A DNA stretch of 64,000 nt from Pseudomonas farsensis (GTDB taxonomy: Bacteria > Pseudomonadota > Gammaproteobacteria > Pseudomonadales > Pseudomonadaceae): assembly GCF_014268805.2 (NCBI RefSeq), contig NZ_JABWRF020000001.1, positions 1,116,001 through 1,180,000 of the forward strand, written 5' to 3'. The number at the start of each line of letters is the position of its first letter. The stretch's first letter is position 1. The notes under the pieces are model-generated. The model searched no databases and had not been told where the DNA came from. It was given only the letters and a program-made list of their open reading frames with translations. Shown here one piece after another: positions 28,549-37,309 of this stretch. The translations under genes were made by a program, and so were the position numbers.

Positions 28549-29991
28549 ATGACCAACCTGCTGCTGTACCAGCGCATCGCCCAGCAACTGGCCGAAGACA
28601 TCCGTCGCGGTGTCTACCAGCCGGGCGAGCGAGTGCCCTCGGTACGCAAGATGAGCGCGCAGCTCAACGTCAGCCACGCCACCGTGCTGCAGGCTTACGC
28701 CAATCTCGAGGACCAGGGCCTGATTCGCGCGCGCCCGCAGTCGGGCTACTACGTGCACCAGACGCCCGCCCTGACTGCGCTCACCCCCGATATCGCCCGC
28801 GTCGAGCGGCCGGGCCTGGTGACTCGCGCCAGTATCATCCAGCAGGTGCTGACCGAGGCTCGCCGTGACGGGGTGTTCCCGTTCGGCGCGGCGGTCCCGC
28901 ACGTGGACTATTTGCCGGTGCGCGCCTTGCACCAGCAGTTGGCCAAGGTCACTCGGTTCCATAGCCCTCGCGCCTTCAGCTACATGTTCAGCCCAGGTTT
29001 CGAGCCGTTGCGCCGGCAAGTGGCCATTCGCATGCGCGACGCCGGTGTGCTGGTAGACCCGCGCGAGGTAGTGATCACCCATGGCTGCGTCGATGCGCTG
29101 CAAATGGCGCTGCGGGTACTGACCCGGCCGGGGGACCTGATTGCTGCTGAGTCGCCGACTTATTACGGCCTGTTGCAGCTTGCTGACCTGCTGGGCCTGA
29201 AAGTCATCGAGATTCCCAGCGACCCGTCCACCGGTGTCAGCCTTGAGGCGTTGCAACTGGCGGCCAATCAATGGTCGATCAAGGCCCTGGTGCTGACCGC
29301 GCGGCTGAGCAACCCACTGGGCGGCACTATCCCGGAAGACCGCCAGAAGCAGTTGCTGCGTTTGGCCTCGGACTTCGATATCCAGATCGTCGAAGATGAT
29401 ATCTATGGCGAATTGATGTTCGAGCAGGGCCGTACCAAGGCGCTCAAGGCTTACGATCGACTGGACCGGGTGATCTACTGCTCGAGTTTTTCCAAGACCC
29501 TGTCGCCGGGTGTGCGGGTGGGCTGGATGATCGCGGGGCGTTACCAGGATGAGATCCAGCGCTTGCAGACTTTCACCACCCATTCGGCGTGCAGCGTGAC
29601 GCAAATGGCCGTGGCGGCTTATCTGGAGAACGGCGGCTACGATCGCCACCTGCGTTTCATTCGCCAGGAATACCGCAAGAACCTGACCGCCTACCAGTTG
29701 GCTGTCCAGCAGCACTTCCCTGACGGCACGCAGATGACGCGCCCAACCGGTGGCTTCATCCTGTGGGTCAGCCTGCCGGGCAGGGTCAACACCCAGGACC
29801 TGCACGTGCGGGCGCTGGAGCAGGGCATCAGCATCGCCCCTGGGCTGATATTCAGTAACACCGAGCAATTCAATCACTGTATCCGGCTAAATTGCGGCAT
29901 TCCGTGGAATAAAGAGGCCGAACGTGCCGTGATTACGCTCGGTCTGCTGGCTCATCAATTGTGCAGAGACACGACCCCATCACTTTTGTAG
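28549..29991 (+). CDS. MocR/PdxR-type regulator (GntR helix-turn-helix fused to aminotransferase fold)
   Basis: The product has 480 residues. Residues about 8-72 form a GntR winged helix (IAQQLAEDIRRGVYQPGERV, SVRKMSAQLNVSHATVLQAY). The rest is a fold-type I aminotransferase domain with the PLP lysine K316 in SSFSKTLSPGVRVGWM and the PLP-ring Asp in IVEDDIYGEL. One segment reads LTARLSNPLGG where the usual family motif is closer to P-x-x-x-NPtG, so the substrate loop is slightly altered. Such proteins usually sense amino compounds and regulate a neighbouring metabolic gene; no obvious target adjoins it. Confidence 0.88.
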   Translation: MTNLLLYQRIAQQLAEDIRRGVYQPGERVPSVRKMSAQLNVSHATVLQAYANLEDQGLIRARPQSGYYVHQTPALTALTPDIARVERPGLVTRASIIQQVLTEARRDGVFPFGAAVPHVDYLPVRALHQQLAKVTRFHSPRAFSYMFSPGFEPLRRQVAIRMRDAGVLVDPREVVITHGCVDALQMALRVLTRPGDLIAAESPTYYGLLQLADLLGLKVIEIPSDPSTGVSLEALQLAANQWSIKALVLTARLSNPLGGTIPEDRQKQLLRLASDFDIQIVEDDIYGELMFEQGRTKALKAYDRLDRVIYCSSFSKTLSPGVRVGWMIAGRYQDEIQRLQTFTTHSACSVTQMAVAAYLENGGYDRHLRFIRQEYRKNLTAYQLAVQQHFPDGTQMTRPTGGFILWVSLPGRVNTQDLHVRALEQGISIAPGLIFSNTEQFNHCIRLNCGIPWNKEAERAVITLGLLAHQLCRDTTPSLL

Positions 29992-30045
29992 GCTTGTCAG
30001 AGCGGCAGGGAAAAGGGAGCATACGCACCTCTGACTCTGCCTGCG

Positions 30046-30504
30046 GTGGCCCTCAACGTGTTTCGTCCTCTTGTCCTTGCCTTGTGTCTAGCGCTGCCTT
30101 GGCTGCCGGCAGGCATGGCGGCGGCTGCGGAGCCGGTAAGCAAAGCCCAGGTAAAGCCCTCGGCCAAGCCTGTGACCAAGGCCAAGCCCAAGGCGGCCAG
30201 CAAGGCCAAGCCAAAGGCCAGGCGCGCTGCCCGTAACACGGCAGTGGCCAAACCATTGCCCAAGCCCAAGCTGGACCTCTCGCTACCCAAAAGCATGGTC
30301 AACCAGCTTGAGCCTGATGTCGGTGATGGGCCTGTGGTGCGCAAGCCGATATTGCCATCCATGTTCCCCGCAAAGCCGGAGTCAGACGGTAGCCCGTTCC
30401 AGCTCAACGGCCGGCTGATCAGCAACGAAATGCAGTTGCAGATGCGCAATGACAGCCGCCGCGATGTTGACGGCGCTGCCCTCGATTTCGAATTCCGTAA
30501 CTGA
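30046..30504 (+). CDS. Exported Lys/Ala/Pro-rich basic protein, unknown function
   Basis: The product has 152 residues with a GTG start. An N-terminal hydrophobic segment (FRPLVLALCLALPWLPAGMAAAAEP) looks like a signal peptide. The next 60 residues are low-complexity KAKPKAASKAKPKARRAARN, similar to histone H1-like tails. The C-terminal part is more ordered (FQLNGRLISNEMQLQMRND). It may bind acidic envelope polymers, but that is only a guess from composition. It lies 54 bases after the MocR-type gene. Confidence 0.65.
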   Translation: MALNVFRPLVLALCLALPWLPAGMAAAAEPVSKAQVKPSAKPVTKAKPKAASKAKPKARRAARNTAVAKPLPKPKLDLSLPKSMVNQLEPDVGDGPVVRKPILPSMFPAKPESDGSPFQLNGRLISNEMQLQMRNDSRRDVDGAALDFEFRN

Positions 30505-30542
30505 CTACCGGGTCACTGTCGATTTCATCTGCCTGGTAATTT

Positions 30543-30556
30543 CAAACGTATGTTTG
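30543..30556. promoter_or_regulatory. Second PsrA-type operator
   Basis: CAAAC-GTAT-GTTTG, extended to six-base arms TCAAAC/GTTTGA. It lies between a possible -35 (TTTCAA, 30540-30545) and -10 (TAGTAT, 30563-30568; 17-base spacer), 56 bases before the cysteine-cluster gene, so binding there would block that promoter. Confidence 0.55.
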
Positions 30557-30611
30557 AGCGGTTAGTATCCAGGGACGTTCGTCCCGTCTTGCTTCTGGGA
30601 GTCCTGTTTTC

Positions 30612-30866
30612 ATGAATTGCCGTGAGGGTTGTGGTGCTTGCTGCATCGCCCCATCCATCAGCTCTGCCATTCCTGGCATGCCTCTGGGCAAGCCGGCGGG
30701 GGAGCGCTGCCTGCACCTGAACCTAGATAACCTCTGCGCCCTGTTCGGCAAGCCCGAGCGGCCCAAAGTGTGTGGTGGTTTCAAGGCGGAGGTGGCGGTG
30801 TGCGGCAATGATCGGGATGAAGCCATACGCATCATTGGCTGGCTGGAGCAAGTGACGGCGGCGTGA
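30612..30866 (+). CDS. YkgJ-family cysteine-cluster protein
   Basis: The product has 84 residues. The N-terminal MNCREGCGACC and the later CLHL, LCALFGKPERPKVC and VCG cysteines match the small zinc- or iron-chelating YkgJ family (UPF0153). No signal peptide is present, so it is cytoplasmic. The metal and role are not established. A PsrA-like operator lies in its promoter region, which would link it to fatty-acid signalling. Confidence 0.85.
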   Translation: MNCREGCGACCIAPSISSAIPGMPLGKPAGERCLHLNLDNLCALFGKPERPKVCGGFKAEVAVCGNDRDEAIRIIGWLEQVTAA

Positions 30867-30896
30867 CAGGTTGGATCTTCGACAACAAGGAACAAG

Positions 30897-31505
30897 ATGA
30901 TGAGATCGATCAAGCGTATTGCTCTGCTGTGTAGCCTGGGTGCGGTGCTGGCGCCGAGCGCCTGGGCCGAGAACTGGCAGGTGGCCAAGGATGAAGACGG
31001 CATCAAGGTGTCGCTCAGTGAAGTGGCGGGTTCCAAGTACAAGGCGTATCGCGGCGTTACCCTGATCAAGGCGCCGCTGGCCAAGGTCAAGGCGTTGCAG
31101 GAGGACGTAGCCGGCGCCTGTGCCTGGGTGCACGAGTGCAAGTCGCAGAAGCTGCTCAAGCACGAAGGCGCGCAGAGCTGGACCTACACCCAGTTCAATA
31201 CCCCATGGCCAGTCACCCCGCGCGATTCGGTGCTGCAGGTGACCACCGTGCAGGAGGCTGACGGCAGCGTCACGCGCACGCTCAAAGAGGTGCCTACGTA
31301 TCTGCCTGAAGAGAGCGGTTATGTGCGGGTGGTGCAGGTCGAAGGCTTCTGGAAGCTGGTGCCCAAGGGTGATAGCACCGAGGTCACGTATCAGGTGCAT
31401 ACCGAGCCGGGTGGCAGCGTGCCTTCGTGGCTGGCCAACAAGTTTGTGGTGGATGCGCCATTCAATACCTTGAAGGCCTTGCGCGAACGCGCCGAACGGC
31501 CTTGA
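30897..31505 (+). CDS. Exported START-domain protein
   Basis: The product has 202 residues. A Sec signal (IKRIALLCSLGAVLAPSAWA) precedes a START-like lipid-binding fold: ENWQVAKDEDGIKVSLSEV, the VAGACAWVHECKSQKLLKHE region with a cysteine pair, and the C-terminal helix LANKFVVDAPFNTLKALRERA. Proteins of this type bind hydrophobic ligands such as lipids in the periplasm. Two ATG codons overlap at the start (30897 and 30900); the first is used. It lies 30 bases after the cysteine-cluster gene and may be co-transcribed with it. Confidence 0.85.
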   Translation: MMRSIKRIALLCSLGAVLAPSAWAENWQVAKDEDGIKVSLSEVAGSKYKAYRGVTLIKAPLAKVKALQEDVAGACAWVHECKSQKLLKHEGAQSWTYTQFNTPWPVTPRDSVLQVTTVQEADGSVTRTLKEVPTYLPEESGYVRVVQVEGFWKLVPKGDSTEVTYQVHTEPGGSVPSWLANKFVVDAPFNTLKALRERAERP

Positions 31506-31513
31506 TCGCGCTG

Positions 31514-31546
31514 CCGACCAGAAGCCGCCGAGGCGCTTCTGGTCGG
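31514..31546. terminator. Hairpin at the islet boundary
   Basis: CCGACCAGAAGC and GCTTCTGGTCGG form a perfect 12-bp stem with a nine-base loop, between the convergent START gene and the low-GC gene pair. The T-tract is poor, so it may act mainly as an end-protecting or weak terminator. Confidence 0.6.
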
Positions 31547-31551
31547 TGCGG

Positions 31552-32187
31552 TTAATTAAGGGGGTAGATTCTCTCAATCTCCTTGCTGTAATGGTTCCCT
31601 AAGGCGTCGGTCACCTTGCGGTCTTTCGGGGGGGCATATGTCTCTGGTGCCATGATGACGTGATGATCTATCGCCACCGTGAGGGGGTCGCGGCTGCAAC
31701 TTTCAAACCGCGCTGCCAGGCATGCGCCCGAGGGCGAACTGGCAATGAATGACACTATTGTCAGGTCTAGTAATCCGTTGTCAGCAATCACCCCCAGACC
31801 AACGCGAATGGCTGTGTTTCCATTCTCTAGAGGCAAAATGCAGTGTGCGCATAATGCATTGGATTGTGCTGTTGTGAGCCTTCGAAGGCAGTGTTGCAGG
31901 GTCGGTTTTCCTAGGTTTGGCTCTCTGGCAAGCAAGTCCCCCAGGGTAAAGGGCGTCTTTTGAGTGACGTGTCGACTGCTGGACGTCGTGACGAGCCAGC
32001 CTAATTTTGCAAATGCTGTCAGCAGGGTGTGTTGCCACTCCTTGGGGGTGTCGACCTTGTGTTGCTGATTTGCAATTAGTTGGGCGAGCAAAATCGAGCT
32101 CATGTACCCCTGTTGCGGTTCGCTTGCAGGTGTGTGGTCGATGAGTACTATTCCGGCGTTGCGGTAGAGGCTGGGAAACGTATCCAC
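31552..32187 (-). CDS. Unrecognised protein, second gene of a low-GC islet
   Basis: The product has 211 residues and no signal peptide. I do not recognise a family. Visible features are an N-terminal hydrophobic strand (LYRNAGIVLIDHTP), a helical stretch (SSILLAQLIANQQ), and a mixed C-terminal half with several Cys and His residues. GC content is clearly lower than in its neighbours: about 47% in 31741-31860, counted by eye. The start lies 33 bases after the stop of the gene at 32221, so the two form an operon. Together they look transferred, inserted between conserved START-domain and gltA genes. Confidence 0.65.
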   Translation of the reverse strand: MDTFPSLYRNAGIVLIDHTPASEPQQGYMSSILLAQLIANQQHKVDTPKEWQHTLLTAFAKLGWLVTTSSSRHVTQKTPFTLGDLLAREPNLGKPTLQHCLRRLTTAQSNALCAHCILPLENGNTAIRVGLGVIADNGLLDLTIVSFIASSPSGACLAARFESCSRDPLTVAIDHHVIMAPETYAPPKDRKVTDALGNHYSKEIERIYPLN

Positions 32188-32220
32188 AGTGGGAGCCCTT
32201 TTTGGGGGTGGCCATGTCGC

Positions 32221-32988
32221 TCAGAGGTCGAGTTCATCGAAGAAATCGGATGAATGCTTGCCAATTTTGGCCTTTATTTGTGCCTCCAGTGCCTGGTAGT
32301 GGTCAAAGTTGAGCTCCCACTTGTTGGCGACTTGTTCCAGGTTGATGTCTGACGATTTCCATGACCAGAACCAGAAACCGCCGCTGTTACTTCTCCTTTG
32401 GTACGTCATGGCTTGGTCGTACATCACTACGTCCTTACCCTGCTGCAGGCACGGCAAGATGTTGAATGACCCGCTCTCGCCTTGGGGTGCTGATTTCTGC
32501 AGTTTCGCCGTCAGTTCGGTGTTCGCCTTCAGGGCCTGGATCGCAGCGATGGTAACGTCCAGGACGCGTGAGATAGTAGGGCCCATGGCGAGCTTGAGGA
32601 GTTCGATCGCTACAAGCTCCATGTTCACTTCGGCTTCGGCTTCTTTATATTTGACAAAGTTGTTGGATGTGCCGATCCAGCCGCAATGCCTCAGCGCCTC
32701 TGAGTACGCCCCGTGCCATTCCAGGCGTTGCGTTATTTGGTTGAACGATTTGTTGGCGGCTGCTTGAGAGATCTGCACGCTGTATTTGGCGGCTTCCTTG
32801 AACTTGGATTCGAGGTTGTCGGTGAAGGTGATGATTTTGTTGTCCATGACGCCAGCGAGTGAGGGTGCGTCAGCGGGTAGGGAGGGGGCAAACGAGTCTG
32901 GCATCGCCAGGCCAGGTTGTGGGGCGGGGGCGAGCAGCTCGAGGTTGTCGAAGAATTCGTAGCTTTGGTCTATTGGCATGTTTTGCAT
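32221..32988 (-). CDS. Unrecognised helical protein, first gene of a low-GC islet
   Basis: The product has 255 residues. A Pro/Ala-rich leader of about 45 residues precedes a long mostly helical body (ITFTDNLESKFKEAAKYSVQ, AEAEVNMELVAIELLKLAMG). A striking aromatic patch, GGFWFWSWKSS, lies near residue 205, and an acidic tail (DFFDELDL) echoes the N-terminal YEFFDNLELL. There is no signal peptide. The aromatic loop and helical body would suit a membrane-interacting or toxin-like protein, but nothing here proves that. It is partnered with the gene at 31552. Confidence 0.65.
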   Translation of the reverse strand: MQNMPIDQSYEFFDNLELLAPAPQPGLAMPDSFAPSLPADAPSLAGVMDNKIITFTDNLESKFKEAAKYSVQISQAAANKSFNQITQRLEWHGAYSEALRHCGWIGTSNNFVKYKEAEAEVNMELVAIELLKLAMGPTISRVLDVTIAAIQALKANTELTAKLQKSAPQGESGSFNILPCLQQGKDVVMYDQAMTYQRRSNSGGFWFWSWKSSDINLEQVANKWELNFDHYQALEAQIKAKIGKHSSDFFDELDL

Positions 32989-33131
32989 CTCACGTGATGA
33001 TTGGGTTGCACGATGGCCGTGCCGATCATCTTGAAATGCGCTGCGGGGTGTAAGGCGGAGTTGGTTCCCGGTAGCGGGAGGAGGGGGCTGCCTCAGCGTT
33101 GTGCCGAGGCAGTCCGGATAGTGCGAAAGGC

Positions 33132-34421
33132 TTACTTGCGGTCTTTCAGCTCGACGATGTCGCGCTGCGGCTCGCCGGTGTACAGCTGGCGCGGGCGGCC
33201 AATCTTGTACGGGCCGGAAAGCATTTCCTTCCAGTGCGAGATCCAGCCCACGGTACGTGCCAGGGCGAAGATCACGGTGAACATGCTGGTCGGAATGCCG
33301 ATAGCCTTGAGGATGATGCCCGAGTAGAAGTCCACGTTCGGGTACAGCGAGCGCTCGATGAAGTACGGATCGGTCAGTGCGATCTCTTCGAGGCGCATGG
33401 CCAGTTCCAGCTGCGGATCGTTCTTGATGCCCAGCTCGCCCAGGACTTCGTCGCAGGTCTGCTTCATCACGGTGGCGCGCGGGTCGCGGTTTTTGTAAAC
33501 GCGGTGACCGAAGCCCATCAGCTTGAACGGGTCGTTCTTGTCCTTGGCCTTGGCGATGAATGTGTCGATGTTGGAAACATCGCCGATTTCATCAAGCATG
33601 GTCAGTACGGCTTCGTTCGCGCCGCCGTGGGCCGGGCCCCAGAGTGCGGCGATACCGGCAGCGATACAGGCGAACGGGTTGGCACCCGAAGAGCCTGCCA
33701 GGCGCACGGTGGAAGTGGAGGCGTTCTGCTCGTGGTCGGCATGGAGGATGAAGATCCGGTCCATGGCCTTGGCCAGCGTCGGGCTGATCGGTTTGATCTC
33801 GCACGGCGTGTTGAACATCATGTGCAGGAAGTTTTCTGCGTACGTCAGGTCGTTACGCGGGTACATCATGGGCTGGCCCATGGAGTACTTGTAGACCATC
33901 GCTGCCAGGGTCGGCATTTTAGCGACCAGGCGCACCGCGGAGATTTCGCGGTGTTGCGGGTTATTGATGTCCAGCGAGTCGTGGTAGAACGCCGACAGTG
34001 CGCCGACTACGCCGCACATCACGGCCATCGGGTGGGCGTCGCGACGGAAACCGTTGAAGAAGGTCTTCAGCTGTTCGTGGACCATGGTGTGGTTCTTCAC
34101 GGTGCTGACGAACTGGGCTTTCTGCTCGGCGTTCGGCAGTTCGCCGTTCAGCAGCAGGTAGCAGGTTTCGAGGTAGTCGGACTGTTCGGCGAGCTGCTCG
34201 ATCGGGTAGCCGCGATGCAGCAGGATGCCTTTATCACCGTCGATGTAGGTGATCTTCGACTCGCACGAGGCGGTCGCCATGAAGCCGGGGTCGAAGGTGA
34301 AGTGACCGGATGCCCCCAACCCGCGGACGTCGATGACATCGGGACCAACGGTGCCGGTTAAAATGGGCAGTTCGACGGGGGCATTGCCCTCGATGATCAA
34401 CTGCGCTTTTTTGTCAGCCAT
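33132..34421 (-). CDS. gltA: Citrate synthase GltA
   Basis: This is the first enzyme of the TCA cycle, condensing oxaloacetate with acetyl-CoA. The product has 429 residues, the size of the hexameric, NADH-sensitive Gram-negative type. Motifs include [20 protein letters not shown], the HPMAVMCG loop, [20 protein letters not shown] with an active-site histidine, [13 protein letters not shown], and [15 protein letters not shown] near the catalytic Asp region. It is transcribed away from sdhCDAB, with the two promoters back to back. Confidence 0.97.
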   Translation of the reverse strand: MADKKAQLIIEGNAPVELPILTGTVGPDVIDVRGLGASGHFTFDPGFMATASCESKITYIDGDKGILLHRGYPIEQLAEQSDYLETCYLLLNGELPNAEQKAQFVSTVKNHTMVHEQLKTFFNGFRRDAHPMAVMCGVVGALSAFYHDSLDINNPQHREISAVRLVAKMPTLAAMVYKYSMGQPMMYPRNDLTYAENFLHMMFNTPCEIKPISPTLAKAMDRIFILHADHEQNASTSTVRLAGSSGANPFACIAAGIAALWGPAHGGANEAVLTMLDEIGDVSNIDTFIAKAKDKNDPFKLMGFGHRVYKNRDPRATVMKQTCDEVLGELGIKNDPQLELAMRLEEIALTDPYFIERSLYPNVDFYSGIILKAIGIPTSMFTVIFALARTVGWISHWKEMLSGPYKIGRPRQLYTGEPQRDIVELKDRK

Positions 34422-34479
34422 GTGGCCTCCTATTAATGCTTGAAATCATCAGACAGACCCCCCACGCAGGGCCCGCACC

Positions 34480-34507
34480 ACTATAGAGGGATAAATTCAG
34501 ATGTCAA
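34480..34507 (-). promoter_or_regulatory. Sigma-70 promoter of gltA
   Basis: On the minus strand TTGACA (34507-34502), a 16-base spacer and TATAGT (34485-34480), about 60 bases before the start codon. Confidence 0.75.
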
Positions 34508-34621
34508 TTTGCCTAAAGGCTGGTTGAAACACCCCTTGAAGCCTGATTTTTCGAGAAATTATCGCCCGTTTACGCCTTTTGTTCGCCAAAGGCAATGCGC
34601 TATTCGGGCTAGCCCCCTGCG

Positions 34622-34650
34622 TTGTCATGAGCAACCTAACTGTCTATACT
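34622..34650 (+). promoter_or_regulatory. Sigma-70 promoter of sdhCDAB
   Basis: TTGTCA (34622-34627), exactly 17 bases, then TATACT (34645-34650). Transcription from here leaves a leader of about 117 bases before sdhC, a plausible place for post-transcriptional control; no small-RNA target was tested. Confidence 0.75.
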
Positions 34651-34773
34651 CGGCAGCCGACTCCCAGAGGCTTTCTTGCCTGACCCGCTGGGTGTCGTCG
34701 CTCTCTCCGATGGTGGGTACCTGACCAGTACACTTACCAACAACTTTGCCCTGCTTGCTAGGGGCTCTTCAGT

Positions 34774-35160
34774 GTGAAAAAAGCCGTGAAAAGCCAACGA
34801 CCTGTAAACCTAGACTTAAGGACCATCAAACTCCCCATTACCGGCGTAACGTCATTCCTGCACCGTGTCTCCGGCATCATTCTTTTCCTCGGCCTGGCCA
34901 TCATGCTTTATGCATTGAGCAAGTCCCTGGAATCGGCTGAAGGTTTCGGTGAAGTGAAGGCGTGCTTGACCAGCCCGCTGGCCAAGTTCATCGCATGGGG
35001 TCTGCTGTCTGCCTTGCTGTATCACCTGGTTGCCGGAGTGCGCCACTTGATCATGGACATGGGCGTCGGCGAGACGCTTGAAGGCGGACGACTGGGCTCG
35101 AAAATCATCATCGCTGTGTCTGTAGTGGTGATCGTTCTGGCAGGAGTTTGGATATGGTAA
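34774..35160 (+). CDS. sdhC: Succinate dehydrogenase cytochrome b556 subunit SdhC
   Basis: The product has 128 residues and a GTG start. Three transmembrane helices anchor the SdhAB head and, with SdhD, bind heme b and ubiquinone. Conserved features are the N-terminal RPVNLDLRTIKLPITGVTSF, the SxxHRxSG stretch (FLHRVSGIILF) near the quinone site and the heme-ligand helix LYHLVAGVRHLIMDMG. The gene overlaps sdhD by seven bases. It starts the succinate dehydrogenase operon. Confidence 0.96.
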   Translation: MKKAVKSQRPVNLDLRTIKLPITGVTSFLHRVSGIILFLGLAIMLYALSKSLESAEGFGEVKACLTSPLAKFIAWGLLSALLYHLVAGVRHLIMDMGVGETLEGGRLGSKIIIAVSVVVIVLAGVWIW

Positions 35161-35522
35161 CTAACGTCACGAACCTTTCGCGTTCGGGCCTCTATGACTG
35201 GATGGCGCAGCGTGTTTCTGCGGTCGTTCTCGCGGCTTACTTCATCTTCCTGATCGGCTACCTCGTCGCCCATCCAGGGATCGACTATGCCCAGTGGCAC
35301 GGTCTGTTCTCCAACAACGCGATGCGTATCTTCAGTCTGCTGGCCCTGGTGGCCCTGGGCGCTCACGCCTGGGTCGGCATGTGGACCATTGCCACCGACT
35401 ACCTGACGCCGATGGCGCTGGGCAAGTCGGCCACTGCGGTACGTTTCCTGTTCCAGGCGGTATGCGGCGTTGCGATGTTCGCTTACTTCGTCTGGGGTGT
35501 GCAGATTCTCTGGGGTATCTGA
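35154..35522 (+). CDS. sdhD: Succinate dehydrogenase membrane anchor SdhD
   Basis: The product has 122 residues and three transmembrane helices. The N-terminal SRSGLYDWMAQRVSAVVLAA and the helix with GAHAWVGMWTIATDYL (heme-ligand histidine and the quinone-site Tyr-containing DY) are typical. The ATG at 35154 overlaps the end of sdhC; an in-frame codon six bases earlier is less likely given the family N-terminus. Confidence 0.96.
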   Translation: MVTNVTNLSRSGLYDWMAQRVSAVVLAAYFIFLIGYLVAHPGIDYAQWHGLFSNNAMRIFSLLALVALGAHAWVGMWTIATDYLTPMALGKSATAVRFLFQAVCGVAMFAYFVWGVQILWGI

Positions 35523-35525
35523 TTC

Positions 35526-37298
35526 ATGGCTAGCATTCCAACGATTTCCTTCGACGCCATCATCATTGGTGGTGGCGGCGCCGGCATGCGCGCAGCGCTG
35601 CAACTGGCTCAAGGCGGCCACAAGACCGCAGTAGTCACCAAGGTGTTCCCGACCCGTTCGCACACCGTTTCCGCCCAGGGCGGCATCACCTGTGCCATCG
35701 CTTCGGCCGACCCGAACGATGACTGGCGCTGGCACATGTACGATACCGTCAAGGGCTCCGACTACATCGGTGACCAGGACGCTATTGAATACATGTGTCA
35801 GGAAGGCCCGGCTGCGGTCTTCGAACTGGATCACATGGGTCTGCCGTTCTCGCGTACCGAAACCGGCCGTATCTACCAGCGTCCGTTCGGTGGCCAGTCC
35901 AAGGACTTCGGCAAGGGTGGCCAGGCTGCCCGTACGTGCGCCGCGTCCGACCGTACCGGTCACGCACTGCTGCACACCCTGTACCAGGGCAACCTGAAGG
36001 CAGGCACCACCTTCCTTAACGAGTACTACGCGGTTGACCTGGTGAAGAACCAGGACGGCGCGTTCGTCGGTGTGATCGCAATCTGCATCGAAACCGGCGA
36101 AACCATGTACATCAAGTCCAAGGCCACCGTTCTGGCCACTGGCGGTGCTGGCCGTATCTACGCCTCCACCACCAACGCCCTGATCAATACCGGCGACGGT
36201 ATCGGCATGGCCCTGCGTGCCGGCGTGCCGGTGCAGGACATCGAAATGTGGCAGTTCCACCCAACCGGCATCGCCGGCGCTGGCGTACTGGTCACCGAAG
36301 GTTGCCGTGGTGAAGGTGGTTACCTGATCAACGCCCACGGTGAGCGTTTCATGGAGCGTTACGCGCCGAACGCCAAAGACCTTGCAGGTCGCGACGTGGT
36401 TGCCCGTTCCATGGTCAAAGAGATCATCGCCGGCAACGGCGTGGGTCCGAACAAGGACCACGTGCTGCTCAAGCTCGACCACCTTGGCGAGGAAGTGCTG
36501 CACAGCCGCCTGCCAGGTATCTGCGAGCTGTCCAAGACCTTTGCCCACGTCGACCCAGTGGTCGCGCCGGTACCGGTCGTTCCAACCTGCCACTACATGA
36601 TGGGCGGCGTTGCCACCAACATCCATGGCCAGGCCATCACCATGGACACCGAAGGCAAGGACCAGATCATCCCTGGCCTGTTCGCCGTAGGTGAAGTGGC
36701 GTGCGTATCGGTTCACGGTGCCAACCGCCTGGGCGGCAACTCGCTGCTCGACCTCGTGGTATTCGGTCGCGCCGCTGGCCTGCACCTGGAAAAGGCCCTG
36801 AGCGACGGCGTCAGCTACAACGATGCCAGCGACACCGACATCGACGTTGCCCTGAACCGCCTGAACAAGCTCAACGAGCGCACCACCGGCGAAGACGTTG
36901 CAAGCCTGCGCCGCGAACTGCAGAGCTGCATGCAGAACTACTTCGGTGTGTTCCGTACCGGCGAATACATGCAGAAGGGCATCGAGCAGTTGGCTGGCCT
37001 GCGTGACCGTATCGCCAACGTCAAGATCAACGACAAGTCCCAGGCCTTCAACACCGCGCGTATCGAAGCGCTGGAGCTGCAGAACCTGCTGGAAGTCGCT
37101 GAAGCTACCGCCATCGCGGCCGAAACCCGTAAAGAGTCCCGCGGCGCTCACGCCCGTGAAGACTTCGAAGACCGTGACGACGAGAACTGGCTGTGCCACA
37201 CCCTGTACTACCCGGGTGAGAAGCGCGTAGCCAAGCGTGGCGTCAACTTTGCGCCGAAGACCGTTCCGGCCTTCGAGCCGAAAATCCGGACTTACTAA
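35526..37298 (+). CDS. sdhA: Succinate dehydrogenase flavoprotein SdhA
   Basis: This catalytic subunit oxidises succinate to fumarate with covalently bound FAD. The product has 590 residues. It has the Rossmann motif [20 protein letters not shown], the flavinylation histidine H46 in [12 protein letters not shown], the substrate region [27 protein letters not shown] and the C-terminal [20 protein letters not shown]. The sdhD stop and sdhA ATG are three bases apart. Confidence 0.98.
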   Translation: MASIPTISFDAIIIGGGGAGMRAALQLAQGGHKTAVVTKVFPTRSHTVSAQGGITCAIASADPNDDWRWHMYDTVKGSDYIGDQDAIEYMCQEGPAAVFELDHMGLPFSRTETGRIYQRPFGGQSKDFGKGGQAARTCAASDRTGHALLHTLYQGNLKAGTTFLNEYYAVDLVKNQDGAFVGVIAICIETGETMYIKSKATVLATGGAGRIYASTTNALINTGDGIGMALRAGVPVQDIEMWQFHPTGIAGAGVLVTEGCRGEGGYLINAHGERFMERYAPNAKDLAGRDVVARSMVKEIIAGNGVGPNKDHVLLKLDHLGEEVLHSRLPGICELSKTFAHVDPVVAPVPVVPTCHYMMGGVATNIHGQAITMDTEGKDQIIPGLFAVGEVACVSVHGANRLGGNSLLDLVVFGRAAGLHLEKALSDGVSYNDASDTDIDVALNRLNKLNERTTGEDVASLRRELQSCMQNYFGVFRTGEYMQKGIEQLAGLRDRIANVKINDKSQAFNTARIEALELQNLLEVAEATAIAAETRKESRGAHAREDFEDRDDENWLCHTLYYPGEKRVAKRGVNFAPKTVPAFEPKIRTY

Positions 37299-37309
37299 GG
37301 GTGGCTGCT

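Noticed and set aside
35022..37199. 725-codon open frame antisense to sdhA
   Set aside because: sdhA is certain; the antisense product has no recognisable domain.
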